This document shows, in pieces, positions 33,090 through 45,940 of a stretch of DNA of 64,000 nucleotides. Within the stretch, counting starts at the first letter, position 1; each line of letters starts with the position of its first letter. The notes beneath the pieces were generated by a model. That model saw only the letters and a program-made list of their open reading frames with translations, did not search any database and had not been told where the DNA came from. The position numbers were made by a program, and so were the translations under genes. The DNA is from Calamus simplicifolius (taxonomy: Eukaryota; Streptophyta; Magnoliopsida; Arecales; Arecaceae), in assembly GCA_900491605.1 (NCBI GenBank), contig UESW01005040.1:188242-252241 (forward strand). Direction: 5' to 3'.

Positions 33090-36000
33090 TCAAGGTTTCC
33101 ATGGTGCAGGGGGTGGAGGAGGAGTTGGAAACATTGGTGGAACTGCAGAGAATATAGTGTTCTTATCCACTCCCTTCTTCTCACCAGACAAAGCCACCAG
33201 TGCTGCAACTAGACCAGCATTGCCTGCAAGAGTTGGCTCGGTATAGTTGTAGTTGGTTCGGACATCTCGGAATCTATCACGCCTATCAGGACCAGCAACC
33301 ATAGCTCCAACTATAGTGTGAGGGTTTGGTTTCTTGGTATCCCTCCACTTCCATCCTCCCTTACAGCTATACTTAACACCATTCTTGGGAATTGATGCAG
33401 CTCGATGATGAACATGCTTAGGATACTGGTTTCCAAATCCCACAACATAGCTCATCTTCTGGGGATTTTTACCTAGTATATAATCAATCTACCATGACAA
33501 GAAAAGCGTTCATGTCAGAATCCATTATTGTTAAAATAAAGCACATTACAGATAAGGTTTTTATGCTTGAAGAGAGCTTACCTGAGTCCTGGCAAAATCA
33601 CGAAGAACACCAGTTGTGTAGAAATTGGGACCACAATACCATCCTGGAGTATCTGCAGCATCAAGATAATCACTGTAGACAGCAGCAAGAAAAGCTGCAT
33701 TGACTACATACTGAAGAGGCTGTGGCCTTCCATGGTTAAGTTCTATTAAACCGCCTGCCAAAGATGGAATAGTTGAGAATATTTTTTTGAGAGGAACAAG
33801 AGAGTAATTCAAAAACTGACTATCTCAAACCTTTTGTTCTGTTGAAAGAGGTGAAAATAGGTAGATATGAGCACATGACAATGCTGGTCTGGTTGTGGAA
33901 AGTTCTCAATATTTCTTCGTAAGGGTATCCAGGACTCAAGAAGAGCCTTAATCTGCTAAGAAGAACCTGGATGCAGCGAAGTAAAGACAAGGAAATTAGA
34001 ATTCTGCAAAGAAAAAAAGGTAGCTTTCATACAAGCAGCACTGAAGCTTCCTGCAAGCTCAATTCAATCAAATGTAGTCGGAGAACTCTTAGATCTCTCT
34101 GCACCCAAAAGAAAGAATTCTTAAATTTCTCTAGAAAGTTTGTGCGCGCTGTGAGACCAAACCTCCCAACCAACAAATAGGAGCATGAAAGTTAATTAGT
34201 ATTGCAGATGAGCAGTTCCAGAAGCTCAATGGAACCCCATGCAAGCCAGAACTAAAGGGTAAGCAATCTACAAGAATAAGGTTTGCTCATAAATTAAGCA
34301 AATTGTATCCCTTTGCAAGGTTAAAACATTCAACACTGTGGTAGAGTAAAATTATTTGAATGAAAATGTAGCCTACCTCAAAAACAGTCTTAAGGAGACC
34401 AACAAAAATATGATGAAATTAGTCATGGTCAATAAGATATGCAGAAGAAAACCAGGCAATAGAACTATCTGTGTCGCTGAACAGAATAAGATCAATAATT
34501 GGAACACAGGTGTTACTCTAAATATAAATTCAATTTTCATTTGGAAGGTTGTAGCCTTGTCATGGTCCTAAATGAACAAATTAGGTCCACAAAATAGTCA
34601 AGTATATTCATATCTTTGCTAATGATATGTAGGAAAGAAATACCTGGGCCATCCTTTCAATTTGTGCCAAAATAATCAGCATTAATTGTATCTATGCTAA
34701 TGCCAGGAAAGTTTCTAATACATATTTAAATGCCAGATAACATGAGATAAAACAAAACCCATGCTGTTGTTCACTAGTTATCTTAAGGATCAGAAACAAC
34801 ATATCATACATGAGTGATTAAATGTGAAAATTTGACCAATATGATCTACTGTAGTCAAACAACCAAAGGATGCTGGTCAATATGGCATGAGCTATTAAAA
34901 TTGAAAAACTGACATGACAATGCAAGACTCTTAAGCATATAGGTATTTTCAAATGGACCACCATCACTGTTTGAATCTTGAATTAGAGAACATATCATAT
35001 CGTGGTTACGTGCTGGTACATTTAATTCGCTTAAATAAAATACCTATGACTGCACCAGAAAATTTAGAAGCAAATAATACTCAAGGCATTTAGTCAATAT
35101 GATCTTGACTTAGTTTACCAATTGAGACATCATTTACCTATTGCAAAACGAAAAGTATAATCTTTGGTTAATAAGTCAGCAGTCGTTTCCATTTTTCCAA
35201 ATCCTCGGAATTTTTATAACAGCACATTTTTTAGGGAGAGAAGTCTAAAACCATCATGTTTTATTTACATTATTCAAATAAAAACCACATGAGAGGACAC
35301 CAGATTTAGCTGGGACCAAGCGGAGTAAAACCACATAGTCAAATTACAATTTCAATTAATAAAATAAAATAAAGCATGTGCAAGTCCTTCCATCAAAACT
35401 AACAAACGGTTTTAGCCAAGTCAGATATCTGCATGGCACGACAACTCCAAGCCAAAAGGAAAAAAAAGGGAGGAAAAAAAAAAAAAAAAAATAATCTCAA
35501 AGAAGCTTCACATTGGACAACATATCACCAGCAGATCAAGAAATTTGGAGAACAAGTTTAGGGCAGAAAATAGATATAATATTTTATCAAGCTCCTATCG
35601 AGTCTTTCAGCTTAGTCACCATCTCTTCCACCAACCAAGAGGAAAATAAGGCAGTGTCAGCAACAGATCAAAAAGTGCTGAAGACTTTAAATTTCCTAAT
35701 CAAGCACATCAAGATTGTTCTGTATGGATGGTATTTTCAACCAGTCACAACATTTACCACAGTTTATTATTTAAAGTTTTAAACAAAATCGAACCCAATA
35801 GCATAATCTCTGGTCAGGTCAAATTACTCAATATATTATTAAATCACCCAAGGAAGAAATATAGGCACTCAATCTTTCGAGCAAGCTCGGGTATTGGAGG
35901 AAGAAGAATAATAGGATCAATCGGTTCACACTTACTTGAGCTCCAGTGAGCTTGTTGTCCCAGCTGAACACCCCATAATCTGGACCGCCCCAGAAGGCAC

Positions 36001-37366
36001 CAGCATGCTTCGCGAGAGTGGGGTGAGTAGATAAATAGAGGTAAGATGAATTGCCTGTCGCTAGATACATCCATGCCCCACCCCACACAAACTCATCCCA
36101 GTAGCTGGTTGAATTGTAGAAGAGCGAGACGTCGGAGCCCGGGGGGCTGTACCTCCCTCTCTGTTCCCTTGCAAACTTCCAGACCGTCGCCGCGCCGTGG
36201 ACCAGCTTCTGGGAGTAGGCCTTGTTGTCCTTGAACACAATGGATGCAGCAGCCAGAGCAGCCGCCATCTCTGCGGCGAGATCTGAGCAGCTTTGGCACA
36301 TATGGACTGGCCTCGGGTAGTCGATGTCCTCCGGTCTCATCCAGCAGTAATGGTCATTTGGAGTCGTTCCTCCCGAAGTGTCTCCGATTCCAACCTGCCA
36401 GAAATCTCATGAACCACCACCTCAGGAATCATAATTACATGGATTTATGCTCTAAACTGGTCTTTTGCTATCAAAGTTTCCTCTTTTTTTTTTTTTTTAA
36501 TACCTGGGCGGCGATCTGGTCGATGGTGTCGGCGGAGTTGTTGAAGGTCTTGAGGAGGTAGTCAGTGCCCCATTTGATGATCTCCTTGACATGGTTGAGC
36601 TCGCCGGCGGCCTCATACTTGGCGCTGTACTCGATCACACTCCAACTAAGCATGGTCATGGCGAAAGAGGCCGGGAAGTTGAACTTGATAGCATCTCCGG
36701 CGTCGTAGAATCCTCCGACGAGGCTCCTCCCGTAGGACGGCTCGGAGATGCCGTCCTTCATCCCGGAATTACCTCTCCACGACACGTTGTTGTGCTTGGG
36801 AAGGCGCCCAGCTGCAGGAAAAACACCAAAAATCTCGTGAAAATCCGAACTTTGTATCTTACGACCGATCAAAATCCAATCTTTCTTCCACTTGGCGAAT
36901 ATCTTTAAAGGGGACCGCACACATTGGGAGAAGGAATGGTTTTCAGGGCAGACGGGGGAAGGTTTGGCTTACATCGCTGGGCGTTGAAGAACATGAGGGC
37001 CTTATGGAGGGCGAGGGTGTACTTGTCCGGCGGCGGCTGGGGATGGTGGTGACGGGGAACCGTCTTGACGATGAGAGTGATCAGCCCGGCGAGGGCTGCG
37101 ATGCCGACGATGGTGCCCACGGTCCATATGAAGAGCTTCCGGCTGACGATGAGACACCCGAGGTCAACATACTTCTTCTTCTTCTTCCCCTGGTCCCCGG
37201 GCCCGGCCAGGAGCCAGCTCTGCTGCGTCTCATCCAGCGGCCGCGACGACGTCGACAGCGCCGCCCGGTCCAAATCCAGATTCCGGCTCCTGTCGTCGTC
37301 CGTGGCCGAGTCCGCATTCGATATCTCCAGAGGCCCGCCCCACGGATCTCTCCCGTACATACTCAT
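33090..37366 (-). CDS. KOR1: KORRIGAN-type membrane endo-1,4-beta-glucanase (GH9), six exons
   Basis: Type II membrane glucanase that trims glucan chains during cellulose synthesis at Golgi and plasma membrane. Exons (minus strand): 37366-36973, 36811-36504, 36394-35936, 33966-33831, 33754-33582, 33488-33090; all introns are GT-AG and phases join exactly to 623 codons including stop (622 aa; Arabidopsis KOR1 is about 621). The cytosolic N-terminus has LDETQQSWLL and KKKKKYVDLG sorting signals (residues 44-70). The transmembrane helix is about 78-100. The GH9 domain has DAGD at 168-171, HHPs-type His in HVHHRAASIP, and NYNYTEPTLAGNAGL near the C-terminus with the catalytic Glu. The tail is Pro-rich (PPMFPTPPPPPAPWKP). 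No damage is seen. The third intron is 2 kb. Confidence 0.97.
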
Positions 37367-37513
37367 TTTCCCCCTCCTCAGCCTCTCGCCTCACAGCCTC
37401 AAACTGCCACCTTATGCCTCTCTTTCGCTCCCCCCTCCTCTTTTTTAGATGGGAAAAAAAGAACGGAGGTGGTAGAAGATTGGAAGTAAAGCAAGTGATC
37501 TGGTGGAGGGGTT

Positions 37514-37524
37514 TATTATATAAA
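37514..37524 (-). promoter_or_regulatory. TATA box candidate of the endoglucanase gene
   Basis: The minus strand reads TTATATAATA about 150 bp upstream of the ATG at 37366. The distance allows a leader of about 110-120 bases. A CT-rich leader on the minus strand follows, as is usual in plant housekeeping genes. Inferred from sequence only. Confidence 0.5.
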
Positions 37525-38149
37525 TCTTTTGTTGTTGAGAGAATGAGGTGACCGGTGAGCGAGATTTCCAGACGATCTAAAGACGTTGGGAGCCTTTGGG
37601 AGTGAGAGTGGGTGGGTAGCGACAGTGACGGACGGAGGCAGAGGAGTAAGATTCGGTAAATAGCAGCGATTAGCTCACGATTAGAGGGAGCGTAGGGGCG
37701 AAGAAAGCGGTGGCGTTTTGCGGGGGGGTTTTCTAATGGTGGTGGGTTGCCTTTGGGAGAGCCAGGCTGGAAACGGTGGGAAGAAGGACCTGAGGGCGCG
37801 CCCAGGGACTTGCGGGTGGCTGTCGTGGTCTCGTGGAACGACAGCGTTCAATGCTTCATTTTTTAAGCTTCCATGAGAGTGGCATGCGAATTGACGGATA
37901 AACAAGGGAGCCGGTCGCATTTGGAGTGCTATATCATGTACAAGGTTGGTGCCTGAGCTGTCGGTGGGGACGCCGGTGGTCGGTGCAAAACAGCTTTCAT
38001 CCGACCAGCCGATCATTTAAAAACTTGGAAACTAGTATATTTGCAATGCACATGGCGTATCCGAGGCCTGGGAATATTTGTGCATTTGATTCATTTTGTT
38101 ATTGATGTGAAGTATAAGCCTTCATTTGATTCATTTTGTTATTGATTCG
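37525..38149. other. upstream region of KORRIGAN
   Basis: A GC-richer 37560-37990 stretch is the probable promoter. Near 38085-38150 a 26-bp unit with TTTGATTCATTTTGTTATTG is directly repeated around 'gtgaagtataagcc', just before the truncated LINE; it may mark the insertion site. Confidence 0.45.
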
Positions 38150-38762
38150 TTCTGTCTCTTGATTATGACATCTCTTGCATCTCGGTTTCATGTTGCTTCG
38201 GCAGCGAATCATCGTACCATATTTTTCCTAAGAGCTTCCTTCAGGATTTATCAAAATCAACTTTGATAGGAGTATCCGCGGCAGACTAGCTGGTTCGGTC
38301 TTCATCATTCGTGGGCACAGGACGATATGCTGGCGGCTGACGGATTTGGTATTCTGGATTTCTATGTCCCTATGTCCGAGCTTTATGCTGCATGGGCTGG
38401 TATTTCTTATGCTTCTCAGACTCTTCGAGCACAGAGACTTGTAATTGAGGAGACTCTACGATAGTCATAGAATGGATGCAGAAGGAGAGCGTTTCTGATG
38501 TATCCACTAATCCAATCATCAGGGATATTTGGACCATGCTTCAGAAGATGAATACTACCCAGATTTGACATGTATTCTGTGAAGTCAATACGACATCTGA
38601 CTGAGCAGCGGCGGCCGTGGCTCAGCATGTAGGCTATAGGATATGGAGGATGGGTGATCCCAGCCCTCCTGTGTTGATTTAAATTTTGTATTCGGATGTA
38701 TCTGAGCTGATTTAGACTAGATTAGTGTGATCATTTATTTGTATTAAAAAATAAAAAAAATA
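38150..38762 (+). mobile_element. 5'-truncated L1 LINE (RNase H end)
   Basis: Collinear with 10405-11000 of the large LINE: shared GGTTTATCAAAATCAACTTTG-like block at 38246 and the AGCTTTATGCTGC block at 38380. It covers the end of the zinc-binding segment, RNase H, the 3' UTR and an impure poly(A) at 38746-38758. Stops and deletions abound. Its divergence from the 4850 copy indicates a separate, older insertion of the same family. Confidence 0.82.
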
Positions 38763-40217
38763 ACACTTGGCCTCTAAATTTTCAAATTCTGGCGAATAGT
38801 ATGCTTAATTATGAAGTTTTAATGAGATGTGATGTAATCACAACCACGAGGAAAATGGATTTGAACGCAAGGCTCATGTATCAATCAAGAGACCTCGCTA
38901 GTTTCGTAGACAAGGTTTTTCATATGATAAAGGTGTGCGACAAAGCTGAAAGTGAGCTGATGGAGGAAAGATGAGAAGTATAAAAATGCACTATTTTATA
39001 TCTGTCAGTGTGGACTTTGTTTTCTTGATTAGCACGGAAGATTCAAGAATTAAAGCTACAAAGATAGCGTTGCTCTCCTGCAATAGACTTCAAAGGCTCT
39101 CTCTCTCTCTCTCTCTCACGTCAACTCCATGCTCAATAAGCCATCAAAAGATGCGTTAAACACTGATTATAAAATTAAAAAATTAAATGAACATTAAAAA
39201 ATTCTTGTTAAAGAAAAATTAGTATTGAAAAATATGTCCATGTTTTTCAATACCATCAAGAGTATCAAAAATCTATATCTGAATTTATCAAAGAACTGTA
39301 AAAATAAATACATGAAAGAGTATTTCTATAATAATTTCAAAAGCATCATTATATATATATAAACAAAAATTCCAAATTCATTCCACCCTCTAAAAAATAA
39401 AAATAGAAAATTATCTCCTCTTTTCCATGCTGCTTTATTCAGGTATCACCCAAAAAAAAAAAAAAAAAAACCCTCTCTAATCGAATAAAATGGAAAGTGG
39501 GTTTTAATTTATTTATTCCAGCTTGTATGCATCCACAGCCAACGAGAGAATAAATATTAGATTTATTGCCATATTTGAACATCATGCATTTGTGGCGTTC
39601 ATCAGTGTGTTTGTCCATAGCTTGTGCCAGATGGGCTTTCCATATGTTTGATTGATTTTCCCCTCATTAACTTGGCTTTTTGAATACTACCTTCTATCTC
39701 AGGATTCAATATGGAATCATGGCCAGTCATTAAACCAGCTTATCACATCACTTATTAAACAATGAAAGACAAAAGGCATTCATCTTCCTTACCCTTTCTT
39801 TGAGATGTATTGTGGGTTCCTAACTCCCTCGCTCTCAGGAAGGCAGAAAAATGAGCATGTTTTTAAGATGACGACCCTAGATCGCGGACAAAAATGCCAG
39901 CCAGGGTTCAAGCCTCAAATGGCCTCACTCGTTTCTAAATTTGAGATGAGAAAAATTAAAGATTGGCTTTGCTCTATCAAGCCTTGCCATGACCCTCATC
40001 TAATGAAGATACTTGGAAAGTCCTCGCTGGATGCGTTGTGACTAGTTTGCATCCAACGAATTCCAATCACTACCTCTGGAAGCCATGTCAAAGAAAACAA
40101 CAACTAAGTTACAGCAGACAGCATGAGAAGCAAACAAGACCAAACTAATCAATGGCATTGGGTTGTACAGGACCCGCTAAGACATTCGAGATGCCACGAA
40201 ATCAATGGCAAGCGATG
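38763..40217. other. AT-rich intergenic DNA with a (CT)n microsatellite
   Basis: A (CT)10-like run lies at 39097-39117 and a poly-A run near 39452. An ORF of 78 codons at 39805-40041 has no recognisable features. No gene is supported. Confidence 0.5.
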
Positions 40218-40222
40218 ACATC

Positions 40223-42522
40223 TGATAGGACCAGTTAACAGGCCCATGGGCAATAAAAATAAAAATTTTAAATAATTTTTCTAGGCGGCCATCTTCGGCG
40301 GCCTTCCTAAACGGCTTAGTTCCTAAGCGGCCTCGCTGGCCTGGCTTAGTTCCTAGGCAGCCTCGCTGGCCTACTAGATTTTCTCTTCAAGGACGTGTTT
40401 AATTTCAAGCGTCCGTCATAATGAAAAGAGAGAACAAGAGGGAAAAAGAGCTATTTTATGTGAGTGGGTTCTCCCAAGGATCGCCTTTTGTCATTAATGT
40501 CCCATAGGCAAATCAATGGGCAGCATTTAATGATACAGAAAAAAAAAAAAAAAAAAAAAGGAAATCCTAAGCGGCCCCTTCCTCAACAATCTTAAGCGGT
40601 CTTCTTCAACGGCCATCATAGGCGGCCTTTTTAGCCCCTTCCTCAACAATTCTAGGTCTCCATCTTAGGCGGCAGTCCTAGGCGGCCTTCCTAAACGGCC
40701 ATCTTAGGCGGCATGTCATCTTAGGCGGCCTCTTCCTCAATTGCCTTCTCAACTGTATTTATGTGCCGAGGCATTTATAAGTCTTATAAAGGCCCTCGCT
40801 CCAAGGCATTTATTAGAGAGCATTTAATGGAATGGAGCATTCAAGTCACGGACCATGAAGAGAAGCGGCCTTTTCCTCAACGGCCTTCCTCAATGGCCAT
40901 TCTAGGCAGCAGTCCTAAGCGGCCTTTTCCTCAACTGTCATCCTAGGCGGCCTCTTCCTCCACGGCCTTCCTCAATGGCCATCCTAGGCGGCCTCTTCCT
41001 CCACGGCCTTCCTCAATGGCCATCTTAGGCGGCAGCCCTAAGCGGCCTTCCTCAATGGCCATCCTAGGCGGCAATAGTTTCAGACTCCCAATGCCACCAC
41101 GACGATGGCTCCCTATCGCATTTATGTGCTAGGGCATTTATGGTCTTATAAAGGCCATGCGCATTTATGGGTTGATTCCCTTTTTGGCCATGTATGCACG
41201 TAAGGGTTCTTCGGTAATAACTTTGGGACCCATCTTCATCCTAGGCGGTCCCGAAAGCTTCTCCCAGTTAGGCGGCTCCCGAGCAATCCTAGACGGCCCC
41301 CACACCCCCATGACAGCGGCCAAGAGCAGCCTAAGCGGCCCCTGGCAAATCCTAGGCGGCCTCCGGCCCTTCCATGACGGCTTCCGGCCTTTCTGCAATG
41401 GTCCTTGTCACAGCGGCCTTCCGTCCATCCTAGGCGGCCCCTAGCAAATCCTAGGCGGCCTCCAGCCCTTCCATGATGGCTTTCGGTCTTTCTGCAACGG
41501 CCCTTCCGTCCATCCTAGGCGGTCCCTGGTGGTTCGAGCGAATCCCACGTCGGCCCAGGTCTTTCACGGACTTCTAACTCTCTGAACTTCATGACTTCGA
41601 GCATCCGGGGCTCCCCTGGTTCAGACTCCAGGCTGCATGGATGGCTCTGGGAGGGAGAAGGACTCCAGCCACAAAACAATGAAAAGTGACTTGGAGGATA
41701 ACAGGGAGGTAAAGGACCAATCATGGTCCTTCCAAGATGACTCAAAGACCCAATAAAAAAGGAGGGACACTGGCATCATGATCTAAAGTATTTATAGGGC
41801 CCTCAGGAGCTTGTCAAAGGACAGGGCACCGCCACAGTTCATAATTATAAATGACAGCTAGCGATAGATTGATTCGGAACTACAGATCAGCCGAGTGAGT
41901 ATCTTTAACGGATTACCATAATTCGGCGTCAGATTCGCTGAGTCAAAGTGAACACAAGTCTCAAAATAAGAAAAGAGAAAAGTAATGAAGGATGTTACAT
42001 CGCGTAGCTCTGACATTCCACTAAGAGGTAAGCTTTATTGAAAGTTATCATTTATCATAAAAGTCTTGATAAGTGGCAGCATTTTGAGCCTCACAGATGT
42101 CAGCCCTGATATTTTACCCACCAAAAGTCCTCAATCATCATGACACTTCAGCCACTCAGACTAAATGAGCCCCCAAAAGTCATGGTCCATCATAAGGCTC
42201 CACGTGACTCCTTCCCACTAGAGGACAAGAACCCAAACTTCTCAAGCAAGTTTCACAGAGTATAAAGGTAAATAAATTAGGTAAGAAGAGGTAACTCTAA
42301 AAAACTGAACACACTCATTCTGAGCCCCTCTTTTTTTCTCTTTCGAGTTTTCTCAAGCTCACGGCTATTGCCCAGTGCACTAACTTGAGCATCGGAGGGT
42401 CCCCGCCGGAATACCCGGCCGTGGAACTTCTTGCAGGCTTTGAAGATAGAAGGGCCCCGATATTTTTATGGAGGAACGGCCGACGCTCAAGGACGCCAGC
42501 TCAAAGTGATCGGGCATCAACA
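40223..42522 (+). repeat. 5' LTR of the LARD
   Basis: Begins TGATAGGACCAGTTAACAG and ends GGGCATCAACA. Dense in CCTAGGCGGCC-type motifs (40280-41530). TATA-like CTTATAAAGGCC occurs near 41150 and AGTATAAAGG near 42260 on the + strand. A 61-codon ORF starting 40761 and others are repeat-derived. Confidence 0.9.
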
Positions 42523-42525
42523 AAT

Positions 42526-42543
42526 TGGCGCGCCAGGAAGGGG
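42526..42543 (+). other. primer-binding site of the LARD
   Basis: TGGCGCGCCAGGAAGGGG follows the 5' LTR after a 3-base spacer. This type is frequent in plant Ty3/gypsy elements and would pair with a tRNA 3' end; the exact tRNA cannot be named without a search. Confidence 0.75.
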
Positions 42544-43860
42544 GCGGCTGTGCTAAAGGACAAAGAGCTTCGTCTCCCTGATCTGTAAGTCTTTGTCCCC
42601 TCTAAAATAGTCATGGTGGTGACTCACGTGCCAAAGGTCCTCACCAATCATGCTGGGGGGCATCCACATCACACTGAACAACAAAAGACCATCATGAAGC
42701 TTTCGGGAGATTGCAGTCTCCTACCCCCCGCTCAAGCTACCGCTCCTCTCATTGCTCATCTTCTGAGCCATCTGGGAAAGATCTTAATCCTAAAGAAGCA
42801 TCTGGATGGACAGCATCAACGGCCAGAGGAGCTCAATTAAAGGCTCAGCAGACAGCTGGAGGTGGATTGCAACATGGTCAGCAGAATAATTTCCAAAAAG
42901 GGGCAAACTTGGGATATTATCCATGGCCCGTCACTTCAAGCATTTGTAGGCATTTTGATTTCTGGTGGTAGTAGGCCAAGAGGTGTTGATGCAATTAATG
43001 CAAGATGAAAGATGAAGATAAAAGGCTTTGACTACTGACTCTACCAAAGCCCTCTTTGTCTCTCTCTCTTCCTATCTATTGCACCCAAGAGCCAAACCGA
43101 GCCCGAGCCTTCTAGCGGATTCAGTTCCAGCTGCTCTCAGATTCCAGCACTAAGGGTGACCAATTCTCTCAAAGGAAAAATACTGCGTAAGGACAGAAAG
43201 CTATGAAAGAGGAGTCAGAACGTGAGCCTCTGGATCGAAAGCGGGATGAGCTCAGATCATGTGTACATAGACACAAGCTTGTAGAGGAGGTGGGAGAGCT
43301 TACAAAGGATTTACCCCAGATGCATAACGTTGAAGAAGATTTTGAACAATTGAAGGTTTCTGAGGATTGTTCCTAGTTACCTGAGAAGGAGAACCAGATT
43401 TCAGAGAAAGAAGAAACTAACAGGGAGAGTGTCCAGAAGAAAAAACTGGCATCCAAAAGTAGGGAAATAAAGCGACCGCAAGTGATAGAGCCTCAGCATC
43501 CAGAAGAAAAAAAAACTCTCATATACTAAATAATGCTGGTGGGCATCTGATGAGGGAAGAGTTAGCATCCTCAACAATGGACAAGCGATGACGCCCAAGC
43601 GAGGACAACGGCACCCCCGTTCCAGTGAACCCGATTTCCTAAGGGACAGACCACTAGTAGGCTAAAGTACCCAGGTCAGCAGCAGGAGACCAATTTCTCC
43701 AAAGAAAAGCTCCCAAGCCCTTAATCGACGCTGACACCAAACACGATGCAAAGGCAAAAAGCCTCGAAAGCTAAGTATACCACACTCTGAGAACAAAGTT
43801 TCTTTTTATATAATCCAATAGATTTTTATTTGACTTCCTAACCCCTCAGTGGCCCAAGGG
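42544..43860 (+). other. LARD internal 5' part, non-coding
   Basis: Short ORFs (42613-42840, 42711-42971) show no gag motifs; their Gln/His/Ser-rich products look random. The position just after the PBS is where gag would lie, so this may be an eroded or replaced gag leader. Confidence 0.6.
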
Positions 43861-44680
43861 ACACAGATACCCCGGACCGGCACAAGAAACCTCCGGAGGT
43901 TCAAGCCTGTGTCCTAAGTGGCCCTGAGCTGAACCCCTGTGGCAATGTTGTACAAGAAAAAATAAGTTTTTTATTCAATTTCTCAAAAACCACTCGAGCC
44001 GGCCAAGCGACCGCCGAGATAGTTTTTGGTAGCCCCGCGATCATAAGGACACCCCCGGACCGATGCAAGAAACCTCCGAGGCGGTTCAAGTCCTATGGTC
44101 TCGGCGGCTCCGAGTCAAACTCTCAGACCGACCGAGCGACCCCCGAGATGTTTTTAAAAATGACTTTAGTGGTCCCAAGATCATAGATACCCTAGACCAG
44201 TGTGAGAAACCTCCGGTGGTTCAAGCCCTATGGTCTCGGCGGCCCCAAGTCAACGCTCGGGCCGGTCGCGAAACCCCCGAGGCGATTTTATTTTCACCCC
44301 ATCAATAAAGGCTACCCTTCGGGGTTTCAAAAAAGGACCCTGAGCCAGGACAAAGTGCCCTCAGGTCACCCTCCGGGGTTAAAGGCTCCCGAGCATGGTT
44401 CTACTACAGCGACTCTCGGGTCACCCTTCGGGGTTTCAAAAAAGGACCCTGAGCCAAGTCAAAGTGCCCTCAGGTCACCCTTTGGGGTTAAAGGCTCCCG
44501 AGCATGGTCCCACCACAGCAACTCTCGGGTCATCCCTCGGGGCTTCAAAAGGACCTCGGTAGCCCAAAAGACACAGACACCCCAGACCGGCGCGAGAAAC
44601 CTCCAGAGGTTCAAGTCTTCTGCTCTAGGCGGCCCCGAGTCAAACTCTCAGATCGGCGCGAGAAACCCCCGAGGCAGCTA
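43861..44680 (+). repeat. LARD internal repeat families 1 and 2
   Basis: A unit with 'accccggaccggcrcaagaa' + 'acctccggaggttcaag' recurs at about 43862, 44048, 44190 and 44576. A second unit of about 115 bp (TCACCCTTCGGGGTTTCAAA ... CCGAGCATGGT) is tandem at 44300-44530. ORFs spanning it (44202-44735) merely read through the repeats. Confidence 0.8.
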
Positions 44681-44681
44681 T

Positions 44682-45940
44682 GTTTGGCCCCTAGCTGGCC
44701 CTCGGGCTGGCCCTAGGCGGCCACAGTCATGTTAGGCCCCTAGCCGGCCCTCGGGCTGGCCCTAAGCGACCACAGTCATGTTAGGTCCCTAGCCGGCCCT
44801 TGGGCTGGTCCTAGGCGGCCATAGTCATGTTAGGCCCCTGGCCAGCCCTCGGGCTGGTCCTAGGCGGCCACAGTCATGTTTGGCCCTTGCCAGCCCTTGG
44901 GCTGGTCCTAGGCGACCACAAGTATGTTAGGCCCCTAGCCGGCCCTCGGGCTGGTCCTAAATGGCCACAGTCATGTTAGGTCCCTAGCTGGCCCTCGGGC
45001 TAGTCCTAGGCGGCCACAGTCATGTTTGGCCCCTGGCCGGCCCTCGGGCTGGTCCTAGGCGGCCATAAGTATGTTAGGCCCCTAGCCGGCCCTCGGGCTG
45101 GACCTAGGCGGCCACAATCATGTTAGGCCCCTAGTCGGCCCTCGGGCTGGTCCTAGACGGCCACAAGTATGTTAGGCCCCTAGCCGACTCTCGGGCTGGC
45201 CCTAGGCGGCAACAGTCATGTCTGGCCCCTAGCCGGCCCTCAGGCTGGCCCTAAGCGGCCACAGTCATGTTAGGTCCCTAGCCGGCCCTCGGGCTAGTCC
45301 TAGGCGGCCACAGTCATGTTTGGCCCCTGGCCGGCCCTCGGGCTGGTCCTAGGCAGCCACAAGTATGTTAGGCTCCTAGCCGGCTCTCGGGCTGGCCCTA
45401 GGTGGCCACAGTCATGTCTGGCCCCTAGCCGGCCCTCGGACTGGTCCTAGGCGGCCACAGTCATGTTAGGCCCCTAGCCGGCCCTCAGGCTGGTCCTAAG
45501 CGGCCACAAGTATGTTAGGCCCCTGGCCGGCCCTCGGGCTGGTCCTAGGCGGCCACAAGTATGTTAGGCCCCTAGCCGGCCCTCGGGCTGGTCCTAGGCG
45601 GCCATAGTCATGTTAGGTCCCTAGCCGGCCCTGGGCTGGTCCTAGGCGGCCACAGTCATGTTTGGCCCCTGGCCGGCCCTTGGGCTGGTCCTAGGCAGCC
45701 ACAAGTATGTTAGGCCCCTAGCCGGCCCTCGAGCTGGTCCTAGGCGGCCACAAGTATGTTAGGCCCCTAACCTGCCCTCGGGCTGGTCCTAGGCGGCCAC
45801 AGTCATGTCTGGCCCCTGGCCGGCCCTCGGGCTGGTCCTAGGCGGCCACAAGTGTGTTAGGCCCCTAGCCGGCCCTCGGGCTGGTCCTAGGCGGCCACAG
45901 TCATGTTAGGCCTCTAGCCTGCCCTCGGGCTGGTCTTGAA
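44682..45940 (+). repeat. 49-bp GC-rich satellite, about 26 copies
   Basis: Consensus halves: GGCGGCCACAGTCATGTTAG and GCCCCTAGCCGGCCCTCGGG, then CTGGTCCTA; 49 bp per unit. I counted 26 ATGT landmarks spaced 48-50 bp from 44682 to 45901. Variants alternate CAGTCATG with AAGTATG and TTAGG with TTTGG or TCTGG, suggesting higher-order amplification. The unit itself contains AGCCGGCCCTCGGGCTGG, which can form a hairpin. Confidence 0.93.

Noticed and set aside
36046..36908. Other plus-strand ORFs over KORRIGAN exons 2 and 3
   Set aside because: Antisense shadows, same reason.
37004..37489. Plus-strand ORFs of 127-161 codons opposite KORRIGAN exon 1
   Set aside because: Shadow of the GC-rich coding exon on the other strand; the minus frame has family identity and correct splice phases.
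44063..44735. 177-codon ORF and neighbours in the LARD interior
   Set aside because: Translation of tandem repeats in multiple frames without gag-like motifs.
44682..45940. Regular repeats reminiscent of a CRISPR array
   Set aside because: The whole 49-bp unit is repeated with no unique spacers, and the host is a plant nuclear genome; it is a satellite.
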